Positions 16,862-25,451 of a stretch of 64,000 nucleotides of DNA are shown in pieces. The notes under the pieces are model-generated. The model saw nothing but the letters and a program-made list of their open reading frames with translations. It was not told where the DNA came from and searched no databases. The stretch spans positions 1 through 64,000 of the forward strand of contig CAVZHO010000020.1 of the NCBI GenBank assembly GCA_963775085.1, in the 5' to 3' direction. Origin of the DNA: JAAFIP01 sp963775085. Lineage in GTDB: Bacteria > Pseudomonadota > Gammaproteobacteria > Burkholderiales > Burkholderiaceae_C. A program made the position numbers and the translations under genes. Numbering within the stretch: position 1 is the first letter of the stretch; each line of letters opens with the position of its first letter.

Positions 16862-19800
16862 TCAAGCAGCCAGCTTGCTCGCGTGCGGATCACGCATCTG
16901 CGCCTGCAAAGCCGCCCATTTCAACCTGGCCGCCGCCAAGTTGCGCTCTTTCACATGACCGTAGCCTTTGATGAGCTCGGGGATACGGGCGATCTCGACG
17001 GCTACGCTGGCGTTGTTGCCATTGAGCAAGCGCAACACCTCGTCGATACTGGTTTTGTACTGGCCAATCAAGGCGCGTTCGGTTTTGCGTTCGTGCGAGT
17101 AGCCAAATACATCCAGCGCCGTACCGCGCAGGCCTTTGAGCTGGGCCAGCAGTTTGAAGCCGGTGAGCATGCTGGGGCCGTATTTCTTTTTCACCAGCTC
17201 GCCTTTGTTATTGCGCTTGGCAAGTAAGGGCGGTGCCAGGTGGTAGTTGAGCGTGTAGTCGCCTTCAAACTGGCTGGCGATTTTGTCCAGGAAGGCGGTG
17301 TCGGTGTGCAGGCGGGCTACCTCGTACTCGTCTTTGTAGGCCATCAGCTTGTACAGGTACTTGGCTACGGCTTCGGTCAAGGGCTTGTTGCCCGCAGCGG
17401 TTACCCGGTCTACGAAGGTTTTGTAGTCGCTTGCGTAGGCAGCGTTTTGGTACACGGTGAGCAGTTCCACGCGGCGCGCTACCAGCGTGTCCACACTGTC
17501 CCGCTTGGCAGGCATCGCAATCACCTGCGCGGGGGTAAGCAGCTTTTCTACCCGCGCCCAGTCGTGGGCAGCTTGGCGGCCCCAGGCAAAGGCAGTTTTA
17601 TTTTGCTCAATCGCCACGTTGTTCAGCTCCATGGCGCGGGTAATCGATGCCAGCTCTAGTGGCACCCAGCCTTTTTGCCAGGCGTAGCCCAGCACCATGG
17701 GGTTGATGAAGATGCTGTCGCCCATCAGCTTGGTGGCAGCCGCATTGGCATTGAAGGCACCCACGCCCGCTGCGCCCACGCACTCGGTGATGGCAGCCAG
17801 GCACTGCTCGGCGGGATTTTGCCAGTTGGCATCTTTCACAAAGGCGGCGGTGGGCGAGCTGTGCGCATTCAGGGCCACATGGGTTTTGCCGGCCCGCATG
17901 CGCAACATGGTTTCTTTGCTGACGGTGACGATAGGGTCGCAGCCCAAGACCACATCGGCATCGGCCATACCCACCCGAGTGGTACGGATGTCGTTTTGCG
18001 TGTCGGCCACCAGTACATAGGCCCAGGTGGCACCGCCCTTTTGCGCCAGGCCGGCCGAGTCTTGGGTGACGATGCCCTTGCCCTCCATATGCGCGGCCAT
18101 GCCCAGGAGCTGGCCGATGGTAATCACCCCCGTGCCACCCACGCCCGCCACCACCATGCCGTAGGGCAAGGCGGTGCTGGGTAGCTGGGGCTCGGGCAGC
18201 GCGCCCAGTTCGTACGGGCTGGTGTTAGTGCCGGATTGGGCATCCGCCTTGGATTTTTTCTTCAGCTGCCCGCCCTCGACGGTGATAAAACTGGGGCAAA
18301 AGCCTTTCACGCAGCTCAGATCTTTGTTGCAGGTGCTTTGGTTGATGGTGCGTTTGCGGCCCAGCTCGGTCTCTAGCGGCTCCACGCTGATGCAGTTGCT
18401 TTGCACGCCGCAGTCGCCGCAGCCTTCGCACACCGCCTCGTTGATCACCACGCGCACGGCAGGGTCCGCCATCTTGCCGCGCTTGCGGCGGCGGCGCTTC
18501 TCGGTGGCACAGGTTTGGTCGTAGATGATGACGCTGCATCCCTTGATCCCGCGGAACTCGCGCTGGATGCGATCCAGCTCGTCGCGGTGCTGCACGTCCA
18601 CACCGGCCACCAAGGCCACGCCTTCGTACTTCTCCGGTTCATCCGTCACCACTACTATTTTTGCTGCGCCTTCTGCCCGCATGCTCTGGGCGATCTGCAC
18701 CACGCTATGCCCCTCGGCACGCTCGCCAATGGGCTGGCCGCCGGTCATGGCGACAGCATCGTTGTACAAGATTTTGTAGGTGATGTTCACGCCAGCCGCC
18801 ACCGACTGGCGGATGGCCAGGATGCCGCTGTGGAAGTAGGTACCGTCACCGATATTGGCAAACATATGCTGGTCGTTGACAAAGGGCTGCTGCCCTACCC
18901 AGGGCACGCCTTCGCCGCCCATCTGCGTAAAACCCACCGTACTGCGGTCCATCCAGATGGCCATGAAGTGGCAGCCAATGCCCGCCATGGCGCGCGAGCC
19001 TTCGGGCAATTTGGTGGATGTGTTGTGCGGGCAGCCCGAGCAAAACCAGGGCTGGCGCTCGGCCTTCACATCTACCACCAACATGGCACGTTCTTTGGCA
19101 TCGAGGATGGTCAGCCGTGCGTCGATGCGCGCCGTGGTGTCGGCATCCACACCGAGTTTTTTCAGCCGCTTGGCAATCGCCTTGGCAATCAGCGCGGGCG
19201 ACAGGTCGGCATTGGCCCGCAGCAGGGCATGGCCGCTCGGGTTGGGCCACGACCATTCGCCGCCGGACTGGTCGCCCTCTTGCTCGTCAAACTTGCCCAA
19301 AATATTGGGCCGCACATCGCTACGCCAGTTGTACAGCTCTTCCTTGAGCTGGTATTCAATGACCTGGCGTTTTTCTTCCACCACCAAAATTTCTTGCAGC
19401 CCGCTGGCAAACGCGCGCGTCAGCTGGGCTTCGAGCGGCCAGACTACACCCACCTTGTGCAGACGGATGCCGATGCGCTGGCAGGTGGCATCGTCCAGCC
19501 CCAAGTCCAGCAGCGCCTGGCGGGTGTCGTTATAGGCTTTGCCGCTGGCAATCAAGCCAAAGCGGTCGTTTTTGCCCTCAATGGCGTTGTAGTTCAGCCG
19601 GTTGGCGCGGATGTAGGCCAGGGCGGCGTACCATTTGTAGTCAAACAGCCTTTGCTCCTGCTCCAGCGCGGCATCGGGCCAGCGAATGTGCACGCCGCCG
19701 GGCGGCATGACAAAGTCGGTGGGCAGTTTGATCTGTACGCGGTCGGGGTCAATCATGGCCGTGGCGGAGGATTCCACAATCTCCTGGATCGTCTTCATGC

Positions 19801-20428
19801 CCGACCACACGCCCGCATAGCGGCTCAGCGCGAAGGCGTGGATACCCAAGTCCAGAATCTCCTGCACACTGGCCGGGAAGAACACCGGCAGGCCACAGGC
19901 CTTGAAGATGTGGTCGCTTTGGTGCGCGGCGGTGGAGCTTTTGGCCACATGGTCGTCGCCCGCCACGGCAATCACCCCGCCCCAGGGCGTGGTGCCAGCC
20001 ATGTTGGCGTGTTTAAACACATCGCTGGTGCGGTCTACGCCGGGGCCCTTGCCATACCAGATGCCAAACACGCCATCAAACTTGTTGCTGCCCGCAGGCG
20101 CAAAGCCTAATTGCTGCGTGCCCCACAACGCGGTGGCGGCCAACTCTTCGTTGACACCGGGCTGGAAGACGATGTTTTGCGCCTTGAGGTATTTGGTTGC
20201 CGCCCACAGCGCCTGGTCATAGCCGCCCAGCGGCGAGCCGCGATAGCCGCTGACAAAACCCGCAGTGTTCTTCCCCACCTGCTGGTCACGCAGGCGCTGC
20301 AACATGGGCAGCTTGACCAAGGCCTGTACGCCACTCATAAAGGCGCGGCCATAGTCCAGGCTGTATTTATCGTCCAGCGTGACGGTTTCCAGCGCTTTAC
20401 GGATGTGCTCGGGCAGGGGGGCGTTCAT
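16862..20428 (-). CDS. Indolepyruvate ferredoxin oxidoreductase family protein (fused subunits)
   Basis: A 1188-residue fused 2-oxoacid:ferredoxin oxidoreductase. The N-terminal half has the pyrimidine-binding domain ('GYRGSPLGGYDQALWAA', about 60-75) and the TPP-binding part ('CSGCPHNTSTKLPEGSRAMAGIGCHFMA', about 465-490). A ferredoxin-like cluster follows at about 660-715 with CEGCGDCG and further Cys (CNKDLSCVKGFC). The gamma-type domain ('GVGGTGVITIGQLLGMAAHMEGKG') is at about 755-930. The family oxidatively decarboxylates indolepyruvate or other aryl/branched 2-oxoacids, and in aerobic betaproteobacteria probably serves amino-acid catabolism; the exact substrate cannot be read from sequence. 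It stands alone, with an A repeat downstream. Confidence 0.92.
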   Translation of the reverse strand: MNAPLPEHIRKALETVTLDDKYSLDYGRAFMSGVQALVKLPMLQRLRDQQVGKNTAGFVSGYRGSPLGGYDQALWAATKYLKAQNIVFQPGVNEELAATALWGTQQLGFAPAGSNKFDGVFGIWYGKGPGVDRTSDVFKHANMAGTTPWGGVIAVAGDDHVAKSSTAAHQSDHIFKACGLPVFFPASVQEILDLGIHAFALSRYAGVWSGMKTIQEIVESSATAMIDPDRVQIKLPTDFVMPPGGVHIRWPDAALEQEQRLFDYKWYAALAYIRANRLNYNAIEGKNDRFGLIASGKAYNDTRQALLDLGLDDATCQRIGIRLHKVGVVWPLEAQLTRAFASGLQEILVVEEKRQVIEYQLKEELYNWRSDVRPNILGKFDEQEGDQSGGEWSWPNPSGHALLRANADLSPALIAKAIAKRLKKLGVDADTTARIDARLTILDAKERAMLVVDVKAERQPWFCSGCPHNTSTKLPEGSRAMAGIGCHFMAIWMDRSTVGFTQMGGEGVPWVGQQPFVNDQHMFANIGDGTYFHSGILAIRQSVAAGVNITYKILYNDAVAMTGGQPIGERAEGHSVVQIAQSMRAEGAAKIVVVTDEPEKYEGVALVAGVDVQHRDELDRIQREFRGIKGCSVIIYDQTCATEKRRRRKRGKMADPAVRVVINEAVCEGCGDCGVQSNCISVEPLETELGRKRTINQSTCNKDLSCVKGFCPSFITVEGGQLKKKSKADAQSGTNTSPYELGALPEPQLPSTALPYGMVVAGVGGTGVITIGQLLGMAAHMEGKGIVTQDSAGLAQKGGATWAYVLVADTQNDIRTTRVGMADADVVLGCDPIVTVSKETMLRMRAGKTHVALNAHSSPTAAFVKDANWQNPAEQCLAAITECVGAAGVGAFNANAAATKLMGDSIFINPMVLGYAWQKGWVPLELASITRAMELNNVAIEQNKTAFAWGRQAAHDWARVEKLLTPAQVIAMPAKRDSVDTLVARRVELLTVYQNAAYASDYKTFVDRVTAAGNKPLTEAVAKYLYKLMAYKDEYEVARLHTDTAFLDKIASQFEGDYTLNYHLAPPLLAKRNNKGELVKKKYGPSMLTGFKLLAQLKGLRGTALDVFGYSHERKTERALIGQYKTSIDEVLRLLNGNNASVAVEIARIPELIKGYGHVKERNLAAARLKWAALQAQMRDPHASKLAA

Positions 20429-20596
20429 AGGGCGTGTCTCCAGTGCAGCTCAAAGTGTAAGCCTGAATGGCCCTCCTGTCTCAACAGGCAGTTTGGACTG
20501 ATCGCTTGGGAGACAGCCGCTAGCGTGGCAACACACAGGGGGTGCCGCGTGGTGTGCATCTGCATGGATGCGATGTGGGGCAGGTCAGGCGACGAA

Positions 20597-20977
20597 TCAC
20601 TCGCGCACGCAGCGCGACACCAGGGGCAGCAAGGGGTAGCGCAGCACCGCCTCGCGCCCCGTCACGCCCAGGTTGAAGGTGGCGTTCATGCGCGGATTGC
20701 TGTACTCCACCGGGGTGATGCTGGGGCTGACCGGGCTGGCACTGGGCTTGCTGTCTTTGAACAGCACATCGTAGCCGCGTGAGCCGTCCAGCGTGACGCT
20801 GTTGTCGACAAACTTGGCGGTAAATTCAATGCCGTATTCGCAGCGGTAAAAGTCCAGTGGTTTGGCTGCTGCCGCCACGGGAGCCGCCGTGGGGAGGCTG
20901 GTGCAGGCAGCAAGCAAACCCAGCACCAGACCGCCGGTGATAAGTTGCACGCATCCACCTAAGGCGCGTGAAGGCAT
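20597..20977 (-). CDS. Putative small lipoprotein, MliC-like C-terminal half
   Basis: The product of about 126 residues has a lipobox, LGLLAAC, so Cys near residue 25 is probably lipidated. The mature part holds 'FYRCEYGIEFTAKFVDNSVTL' and ends 'LVSRCVRE'; the paired Cys and beta-strand pattern resemble membrane-bound lysozyme inhibitors (MliC family), but I cannot confirm this by eye. I chose the Met at 20977 (MPSRALGGCVQ); the frame stays open to 21124, but that stretch runs through an A-family repeat. It lies between the oxidoreductase gene and mltA, both on the same strand. An MliC-like inhibitor next to a lytic transglycosylase would make sense, both touching peptidoglycan. Confidence 0.6.
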   Translation of the reverse strand: MPSRALGGCVQLITGGLVLGLLAACTSLPTAAPVAAAAKPLDFYRCEYGIEFTAKFVDNSVTLDGSRGYDVLFKDSKPSASPVSPSITPVEYSNPRMNATFNLGVTGREAVLRYPLLPLVSRCVRE

Positions 20978-21001
20978 ACCTTGCAGATGAAAATTCCCAA
21001 T

Positions 21002-21056
21002 GCTATTTACTATATTATTTATAGCTAACTTTGTCCATACGACGGGGACTATGGGC
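21002..21056 (-). repeat. A-family repeat, copy 6
   Basis: Reverse copy: GCTATTTACTATATTATTTA, then ATAGC, TTTGTCC, spacer, GGGGACTATGGGC. Both hairpins are recognisable. It lies between mltA and the small lipoprotein and may form the leader of the latter. Confidence 0.8.
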
Positions 21057-21099
21057 ATATTTTGCATACAAACTTCCTTTTCACATGATCTGGAACCCG

Positions 21100-22305
21100 T
21101 CAAGGCTTGGGCCACAACACCCACAGCTGGAGCGGCTGCTTCAAGCGCCCGGCGAGCTCGCCTGCCTCCAAGCCCGCGCCCACATAATAGTCTGCCCGCA
21201 CCGCGCCGACGATGGCGCTGCCGGTGTCTTGCGCTAGCACCAAGCGCTGCAAGTTAGCCGCCCCGCTACTGGCCAGCCAGACCGGCGCACCGTAGGGAAT
21301 GCTGCCGGGGTCTACGGCTATCGAGCGCCCGGCGGTGAGGGGCACGCCTTGCGCGCCCTTAGGGCCATCGCTGGCACGGCCCTCGGGCAGAGCTTCTTCT
21401 TTGAAAAACACCACACGCGGGTTGCTCCAGAGCAGCTCGTTCACGCGCTTGGGGTTGGCGTTGATCCAGGCCTTGATGCCGGGCCAGGAGGCATCTTTGA
21501 TCAGGCCCTGGTCCAGCAACCAGCGGCCGACCGACTTGTAGGGCTGGTCGTTGGTACCTGCATAGGCGGCGCGCACGGTTTTGATGGCGCCATCCGGTTC
21601 GGTGATGCGCAGCTTGCCCGAGCCCTGGATTTGCAGCACCAGCGCGTCCACCGGGTCGGCCAGGTAGGCGATGGCGCGGCCCTGCAAGGCGGCGCGCGCC
21701 TCGGGCAGGGTGTCCATTTCCTGGCGGGTGTACCAGGGCTTTCGGGTGGCCCAGTTGAGCGGCGTGGCGTGCAAGGGCGCGCTATAACCGGCGCTCGCCG
21801 TACGACGGGCATTAAGGACTGGCTCGTAATAGGCGGTAAGTAAGCCATCGCTTACACCACTTAAGGGCTCTACGCGGTAGGGCTGTAAGCGTTGCCGCAT
21901 CCAGGCCCGTTGCTCGGCGCTAGTGGCAATGCTCAGGCGGCGCAGATCGGGGCACAGGCTGGCCAGAGCCGTGCTGGGGCGCTCGCAGCTTTGCAGCCAG
22001 GCGTTCCAGGCTTCGTGCAGGTTGTCTTGCTCCCAGCCGGGTAAATCGGCCCAACGGGCGGGACTCCAGCGGCTTTTGGTTTGCAGGAGGCTCGGGCCAG
22101 GGGCGGGGTCGTCAGTTGCCATGCCCGTTTGTGACACGGGGACGGAGGTAGATGGGGTGCCGGGTTGCGTACTGGGCTGGCGATTTGCTGGCGCTGTGGC
22201 CGCAGGAGGCTGTGGCGTAGCGCTGGGCACGGCAGGGCTTTGCATTGGCGACGATGCGCAGCCCCACAGGGTGCCTACAATCAGCCACTGTAACAGGAAT
22301 CGCAT
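21100..22305 (-). CDS. mltA: Membrane-bound lytic murein transglycosylase A
   Basis: Cleaves peptidoglycan glycan strands with formation of 1,6-anhydro-MurNAc. The 401-residue product begins with a lipoprotein signal (MRFLLQWLIVGTLWGC), followed by a Pro/Thr-rich linker (about 17-75). The MltA domain contains 'LLTAYYEPVLNARRT' and the 3D domain near the end has 'SIAVDPGSIPYGAPVWLA' and 'LVLAQDTGSAIVGAVRADYY', with the catalytic Asp in AQDTG. AGAAGGG lies about 8 bases before the ATG at 22305; a second ATG at 22308 is adjacent. The start overlaps the start codon of a divergent small gene. Confidence 0.95.
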   Translation of the reverse strand: MRFLLQWLIVGTLWGCASSPMQSPAVPSATPQPPAATAPANRQPSTQPGTPSTSVPVSQTGMATDDPAPGPSLLQTKSRWSPARWADLPGWEQDNLHEAWNAWLQSCERPSTALASLCPDLRRLSIATSAEQRAWMRQRLQPYRVEPLSGVSDGLLTAYYEPVLNARRTASAGYSAPLHATPLNWATRKPWYTRQEMDTLPEARAALQGRAIAYLADPVDALVLQIQGSGKLRITEPDGAIKTVRAAYAGTNDQPYKSVGRWLLDQGLIKDASWPGIKAWINANPKRVNELLWSNPRVVFFKEEALPEGRASDGPKGAQGVPLTAGRSIAVDPGSIPYGAPVWLASSGAANLQRLVLAQDTGSAIVGAVRADYYVGAGLEAGELAGRLKQPLQLWVLWPKP

Positions 22306-22306
22306 C

Positions 22307-22435
22307 ATGACCCTTCTCGTGCTCGAGGCGCTGGGCGCTCTCGCGTTATTCGTCTTTATCGTCTGGTGGACGATGTTCTCTGGCCGCAAAAAAGGCGAGC
22401 CGCCCAATCAGCCACCGGACGACGGAAAAAACTAA
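22307..22435 (+). CDS. Small single-span membrane protein, 42 residues
   Basis: The protein is MTLLVLEALGALALFVFIVW followed by WTMFSGRKKGEPPNQPPDDGKN: one hydrophobic helix of about 19 residues and a basic, Pro-rich tail, so it is probably an inner-membrane protein with its tail in the cytoplasm. AGGA lies 7 bases upstream of the ATG. The start codon overlaps one of the two possible mltA start codons on the other strand. I do not recognise a named family. Real coding is supported by the Shine-Dalgarno and the membrane-protein pattern (helix followed by positive residues). It is too short to be sure. Confidence 0.6.
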   Translation: MTLLVLEALGALALFVFIVWWTMFSGRKKGEPPNQPPDDGKN

Positions 22436-22485
22436 AGCCTCCAGCACCACACAGACGCCGAAGGCTTGAATTTTAAGCCACTTAT

Positions 22486-22533
22486 GCCGCTAGTCCTTGA
22501 TGTGTGGACATAAGCAGCTATAAATAATATAGC
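22486..22533 (+). repeat. A-family repeat, copy 7
   Basis: Full forward copy: GCCGCTAGTCCTTGATG, TGTGGACATAAGCAGCTAT, A/T spacer, ATAGC. It lies downstream of both the small membrane gene and the peroxiredoxin gene, which converge here. Confidence 0.85.
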
Positions 22534-22586
22534 TTTTTATTGCTCTTAAAGTGACCTTAAAAGCAATTCAACGCAGAGCGTAGTTA

Positions 22587-23093
22587 TTACGCCTTGGCCT
22601 GCGCCAGCAGGGTGCCCGCGTCGCTCACTTCAAACTTGCCAGGGCCTTCGATATTGAGGGCCGCCACTTTGCCGTTTTTCACCAGCATGGAATAGCGGTT
22701 CGAGCGCAGGCCCATGCCGCGTGAAGTGAGGTCCAGCGTCAGGCCCGTAGCCTTGGTGAAATCAGCGCTGCCGTCGGCCAGCATGCGCACTTTGCCGTCG
22801 ATTTTGAGCTCGCGTGCCCAAGCGCCCATGACGAACGCGTCGTTCACACTCACGCACCAGATCTCGTCCACACCCGCAGACTTGAGCTCATTGAACTTCT
22901 CGACGTAGCCGGGCACATGTTTGGCCGAGCAGGTGGGGGTGAATGCGCCAGGCAGGGCAAACAGGGCAATGGTCTTGCCTGCGCTGGCCTTGGCCACATC
23001 GACGGCATTGGGGCCAATGCTGCAACCGCCGCCTTCGACTTCAGAAAACTCCATCAGGGTATTTGCGGGAAGGGTATCGCCAACTTTGATCAT
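22587..23093 (-). CDS. Peroxiredoxin (Prx5-like)
   Basis: Reduces hydroperoxides with a reactive Cys. The 168-residue thioredoxin-fold protein has the Prx5 active-site block 'FALPGAFTPTCSAKHVPGYV' with peroxidatic Cys55, and 'RSNRYSMLVKNGKVAALNIE' near the end. The N-terminus MIKVGDTLPANTL fits the family and AGAT lies just upstream. It is probably a one-Cys or atypical two-Cys enzyme; no fused glutaredoxin is present. It follows the S10 ribosomal operon on the same strand after 174 bases, where the spc operon (rplN onwards) is found in many other bacteria. Confidence 0.93.
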   Translation of the reverse strand: MIKVGDTLPANTLMEFSEVEGGGCSIGPNAVDVAKASAGKTIALFALPGAFTPTCSAKHVPGYVEKFNELKSAGVDEIWCVSVNDAFVMGAWARELKIDGKVRMLADGSADFTKATGLTLDLTSRGMGLRSNRYSMLVKNGKVAALNIEGPGKFEVSDAGTLLAQAKA

Positions 23094-23193
23094 GTTCAGA
23101 TCTCCAAATTATGAGGGTTAAGGGAAAGGGTAAAGAGGAAAAGGGGCTCAGCACTTTCGGCGCATGCGGCACAAAGATTGGCTCTGCAACATG

Positions 23194-23223
23194 AATAACG
23201 GCCCACCAAGGTGAGCCGTTATT
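23194..23223 (-). terminator. Hairpin after rpsQ, possible terminator
   Basis: AATAACGGC (23194-23202) pairs with GCCGTTATT (23215-23223), with an extra ACC/GGT pairing inside. It lies between rpsQ and the peroxiredoxin gene. There is no clear U-run after it, so termination, attenuation or mRNA stabilisation are all possible. Confidence 0.55.
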
Positions 23224-23267
23224 GTGTGCCGATTTTGTCAGCCTTGCAGAGTCAAGTTTAAAAAAAC

Positions 23268-23537
23268 TTAAACGGCGATGGCTTTCTCAACCAAACGGGT
23301 CACAACCCAGTTTTTGGTTTTAGAGATCGGGCGGCTTTCGGTGATCTCGATCAGGTCACCCATTTTGTACTCGCCCTTTTCGTCATGGGCGTGGTACTTG
23401 CTGGATTTGCCGACAATTTTGCCGTACAGCTCGTGCTTGACGCGACGCTCGACCAAGACCGTTACGGTTTTGGCGCGCTTGTCACTGACCACCTTGCCAA
23501 TTAAGGTGCGCTTGAGGGATGCTTTGATTTCCGTCAT
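23268..23537 (-). CDS. rpsQ: 30S ribosomal protein S17
   Basis: Binds 16S rRNA early in 30S assembly. The 89-residue protein has the typical S17 pattern: 'KRTLIGKVVSDKRAKTVTVLVERRVKHELYGKIVGKSSKYHAHDE' with an OB-fold, ending 'RPISKTKNWVVTRLVEKA'. The length is usual. It is the last gene of the S10 operon here; rplN does not follow. Confidence 0.98.
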   Translation of the reverse strand: MTEIKASLKRTLIGKVVSDKRAKTVTVLVERRVKHELYGKIVGKSSKYHAHDEKGEYKMGDLIEITESRPISKTKNWVVTRLVEKAIAV

Positions 23538-23546
23538 GGTTGCTCC

Positions 23547-23741
23547 TTATTTAGCGGCTTGCGTTTGCGCAAGAATGGTTTTGGCACGCGCAATGCTGCG
23601 CTTGACGACTTTGAGCTGAGACGTGTTGTTCAACTGCTGCGTGGCTTTTTGCATGCGCATACCAAAGTGGGCTTTCTGTAGCTCTTTGATCTCCACTTGC
23701 AGGCCAGCAGCGTCTTTTTGGCGTAGTTCAGTAGCTTTCAT
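23547..23741 (-). CDS. rpmC: 50S ribosomal protein L29
   Basis: A small 64-residue helical protein at the polypeptide exit tunnel, where it helps dock trigger factor and SRP. It begins MKATELRQKDAAGLQVEIKEL and holds the family segment 'FGMRMQKATQQLNNTSQLKVVKRSIARAKTIL'. It sits in the conserved rplP-rpmC-rpsQ order. Confidence 0.97.
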   Translation of the reverse strand: MKATELRQKDAAGLQVEIKELQKAHFGMRMQKATQQLNNTSQLKVVKRSIARAKTILAQTQAAK

Positions 23742-23759
23742 TTCTTGTTTCTCCTGAAT

Positions 23760-24176
23760 TTATTGACCAAGCAAGCGCGACACAAATGTGGTGCGCAGGG
23801 GCAGCTTGGCAGCTGCCAGGGTGAACGCTTCGCGGGCCAGGGTCTCTGACACGCCAACGATCTCGTACAACACCTTACCAGGCTGAATCTCAGCCACGTA
23901 GTACTCAGGGTTGCCTTTACCGTTACCCATGCGCACTTCAGCAGGCTTGTGGGAGATCGGCTTGTCCGGGAAGATGCGGATCCAGATACGACCACCGCGC
24001 TTCACGTGACGCGAAATCGCGCGACGTGCAGCTTCGATCTGGCGCGCCGTGAGGCGGCCGCGATCAGTGGACTTGAGACCAAAATCACCGAAAGCAACGG
24101 TCGCGCCACGGGTGGCGACACCGGTGTTACGGCCTTTTTGCTCTTTGCGGTATTTCCGACGAGCGGGTTGCAGCAT
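23760..24176 (-). CDS. rplP: 50S ribosomal protein L16
   Basis: Binds 23S rRNA near the A site. The 138-residue product begins MLQPARRKYRKEQKGRNTG and has 'FGDFGLKSTDRGRLTARQIEAARRAISRHVKRGG', 'RIFPDKPISHKPAEVRMGNGKG' (including the Arg that is hydroxylated in some bacteria) and a normal C-terminus. It starts 2 bases after the rpsC stop codon, so translation is probably coupled. Confidence 0.98.
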   Translation of the reverse strand: MLQPARRKYRKEQKGRNTGVATRGATVAFGDFGLKSTDRGRLTARQIEAARRAISRHVKRGGRIWIRIFPDKPISHKPAEVRMGNGKGNPEYYVAEIQPGKVLYEIVGVSETLAREAFTLAAAKLPLRTTFVSRLLGQ

Positions 24177-24178
24177 AT

Positions 24179-25096
24179 TTATTCTCCTTTTCCGTCGGCA
24201 GTTGCCGCAGCGCCCGTGCTGCTTGTGGCTGACGGCGCGACTACTTTGCGTACGCGCTTAACGGTGGTAGTAACGGCTTCAGCAGGCTTGTCGCTGCCGT
24301 CCGTCGGGGCGGTGCTCGTACCTGGAGCGCGGCGTGGGCCGCGTGCAGGAGGACGGTCACCGGCGGGACGGTCACCGGAAGGACGACCACCAGGGCCATC
24401 ACGACGGGGACCGCGTGGGCGGCGTTCTTCTTCGGCGCGCGGCTCTACCACGGCGGGCAGATCGTTGCGACCCAAGGTGTCACCCTTATAGACCCACACC
24501 TTCACGCCAATAATGCCGTAGGTGGTGGACGCTTCGGAGGTGCCGTAGTCGATGTCGGCGCGCAGCGTATGGAGTGGCACGCGACCTTCGCGGTACCATT
24601 CGCAACGGGCAATTTCAATGCCGTTCAAGCGACCGGACGACATGATCTTGATGCCGAGCGCGCCCAAACGCATGGCGTTTTGCATGGCGCGCTTCATGGC
24701 ACGGCGGAACATGATGCGTTTTTCCAGCTGCTGGGTGATGCTGTCAGCGATCAGCTTGGCATCGATTTCGGGCTTGCGCACTTCTTCGATATTCACTGCC
24801 ACGGGCACGCCCAATTTGGCAGCCAGGTCTTTCTTGAGCAGCTCGATGTCCTCGCCTTTTTTGCCGATGACCACGCCCGGACGTGCCGAGAAAATGGTGA
24901 TACGGGCATTTTTGGCGGGGCGCTCGATCAGCACGCGCGACACCGAAGCGTTTTTCAGCTTGGCTTTGAGGTACTCGCGCACCTTGATGTCTTCGGCCAG
25001 CATGCCGGCGAAGTCATTGTTGTTTGCGTACCAGCGGCTAGACCAATTACGGCTCACCGACAGACGGAAACCGGTTGGGTGGATTTTTTGTCCCAT
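24179..25096 (-). CDS. rpsC: 30S ribosomal protein S3 with long low-complexity tail
   Basis: S3 lines the mRNA entry channel and has helicase activity. Residues 1-210 are standard: MGQKIHPTGFRLSVSRNWSS, the KH domain with 'GVVIGKKGEDIELLKKDL' and the second domain with 'GRLNGIEIARCEWYREGRVPLHTLRADIDY'. The protein is 305 residues, about 70 more than E. coli S3. The extra part (about 225-305) is rich in Arg, Pro, Gly, Asp and Ala, with runs such as RRPRGPRRDGPGGRPSGDR. Burkholderiales often have extended S3 tails. It is in frame and not an error. Confidence 0.98.
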   Translation of the reverse strand: MGQKIHPTGFRLSVSRNWSSRWYANNNDFAGMLAEDIKVREYLKAKLKNASVSRVLIERPAKNARITIFSARPGVVIGKKGEDIELLKKDLAAKLGVPVAVNIEEVRKPEIDAKLIADSITQQLEKRIMFRRAMKRAMQNAMRLGALGIKIMSSGRLNGIEIARCEWYREGRVPLHTLRADIDYGTSEASTTYGIIGVKVWVYKGDTLGRNDLPAVVEPRAEEERRPRGPRRDGPGGRPSGDRPAGDRPPARGPRRAPGTSTAPTDGSDKPAEAVTTTVKRVRKVVAPSATSSTGAAATADGKGE

Positions 25097-25111
25097 AGTA
25101 TTTCAGTCCTT

Positions 25112-25441
25112 TCAGTTACCCACAACCACATAAATGTGGCAGGTAGGCTTGCTGATACGGTTGCCGCGGCCTTTGGCGTTGGCGGTAAAACGTTTGAGCG
25201 TAGCGCCTTGTTCGACGTAAATGGTTTTCACCTTCAACTCGTCAATATCGGCGCCGTCATTGTGCTCGGCGTTGGCGATAGCAGACTCGACCACCTTCTT
25301 CACAATGCCCGCAGCTTTTTTCTGCGTGAACTGGAGGATGTTGAGGGCCTGGTCTACTTTTTTGCCGCGAATCAGGTCAGCTACCAGACGGCCTTTGTCG
25401 ACCGAAAGGCGCACACCGCGCAGAGATGCTTTTGTTTCCAT
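25112..25441 (-). CDS. rplV: 50S ribosomal protein L22
   Basis: Its beta-hairpin reaches into the exit tunnel. The 109-residue product begins METKASLRGVRLSVDKGRLV and has 'DLIRGKKVDQALNILQFTQKKAAGIVKKVVESAIANAEHN', with the loop 'GRGNRISKPTCHIYVVV' at the end. No deletion of the hairpin residues linked to macrolide resistance is evident. It sits between rpsS and rpsC. Confidence 0.98.
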   Translation of the reverse strand: METKASLRGVRLSVDKGRLVADLIRGKKVDQALNILQFTQKKAAGIVKKVVESAIANAEHNDGADIDELKVKTIYVEQGATLKRFTANAKGRGNRISKPTCHIYVVVGN

Positions 25442-25451
25442 GTGCGGCTCC

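Noticed and set aside
18401..20110. A 569-residue plus-strand frame over the indolepyruvate oxidoreductase
   Set aside because: Antisense shadow of a long GC-rich gene.
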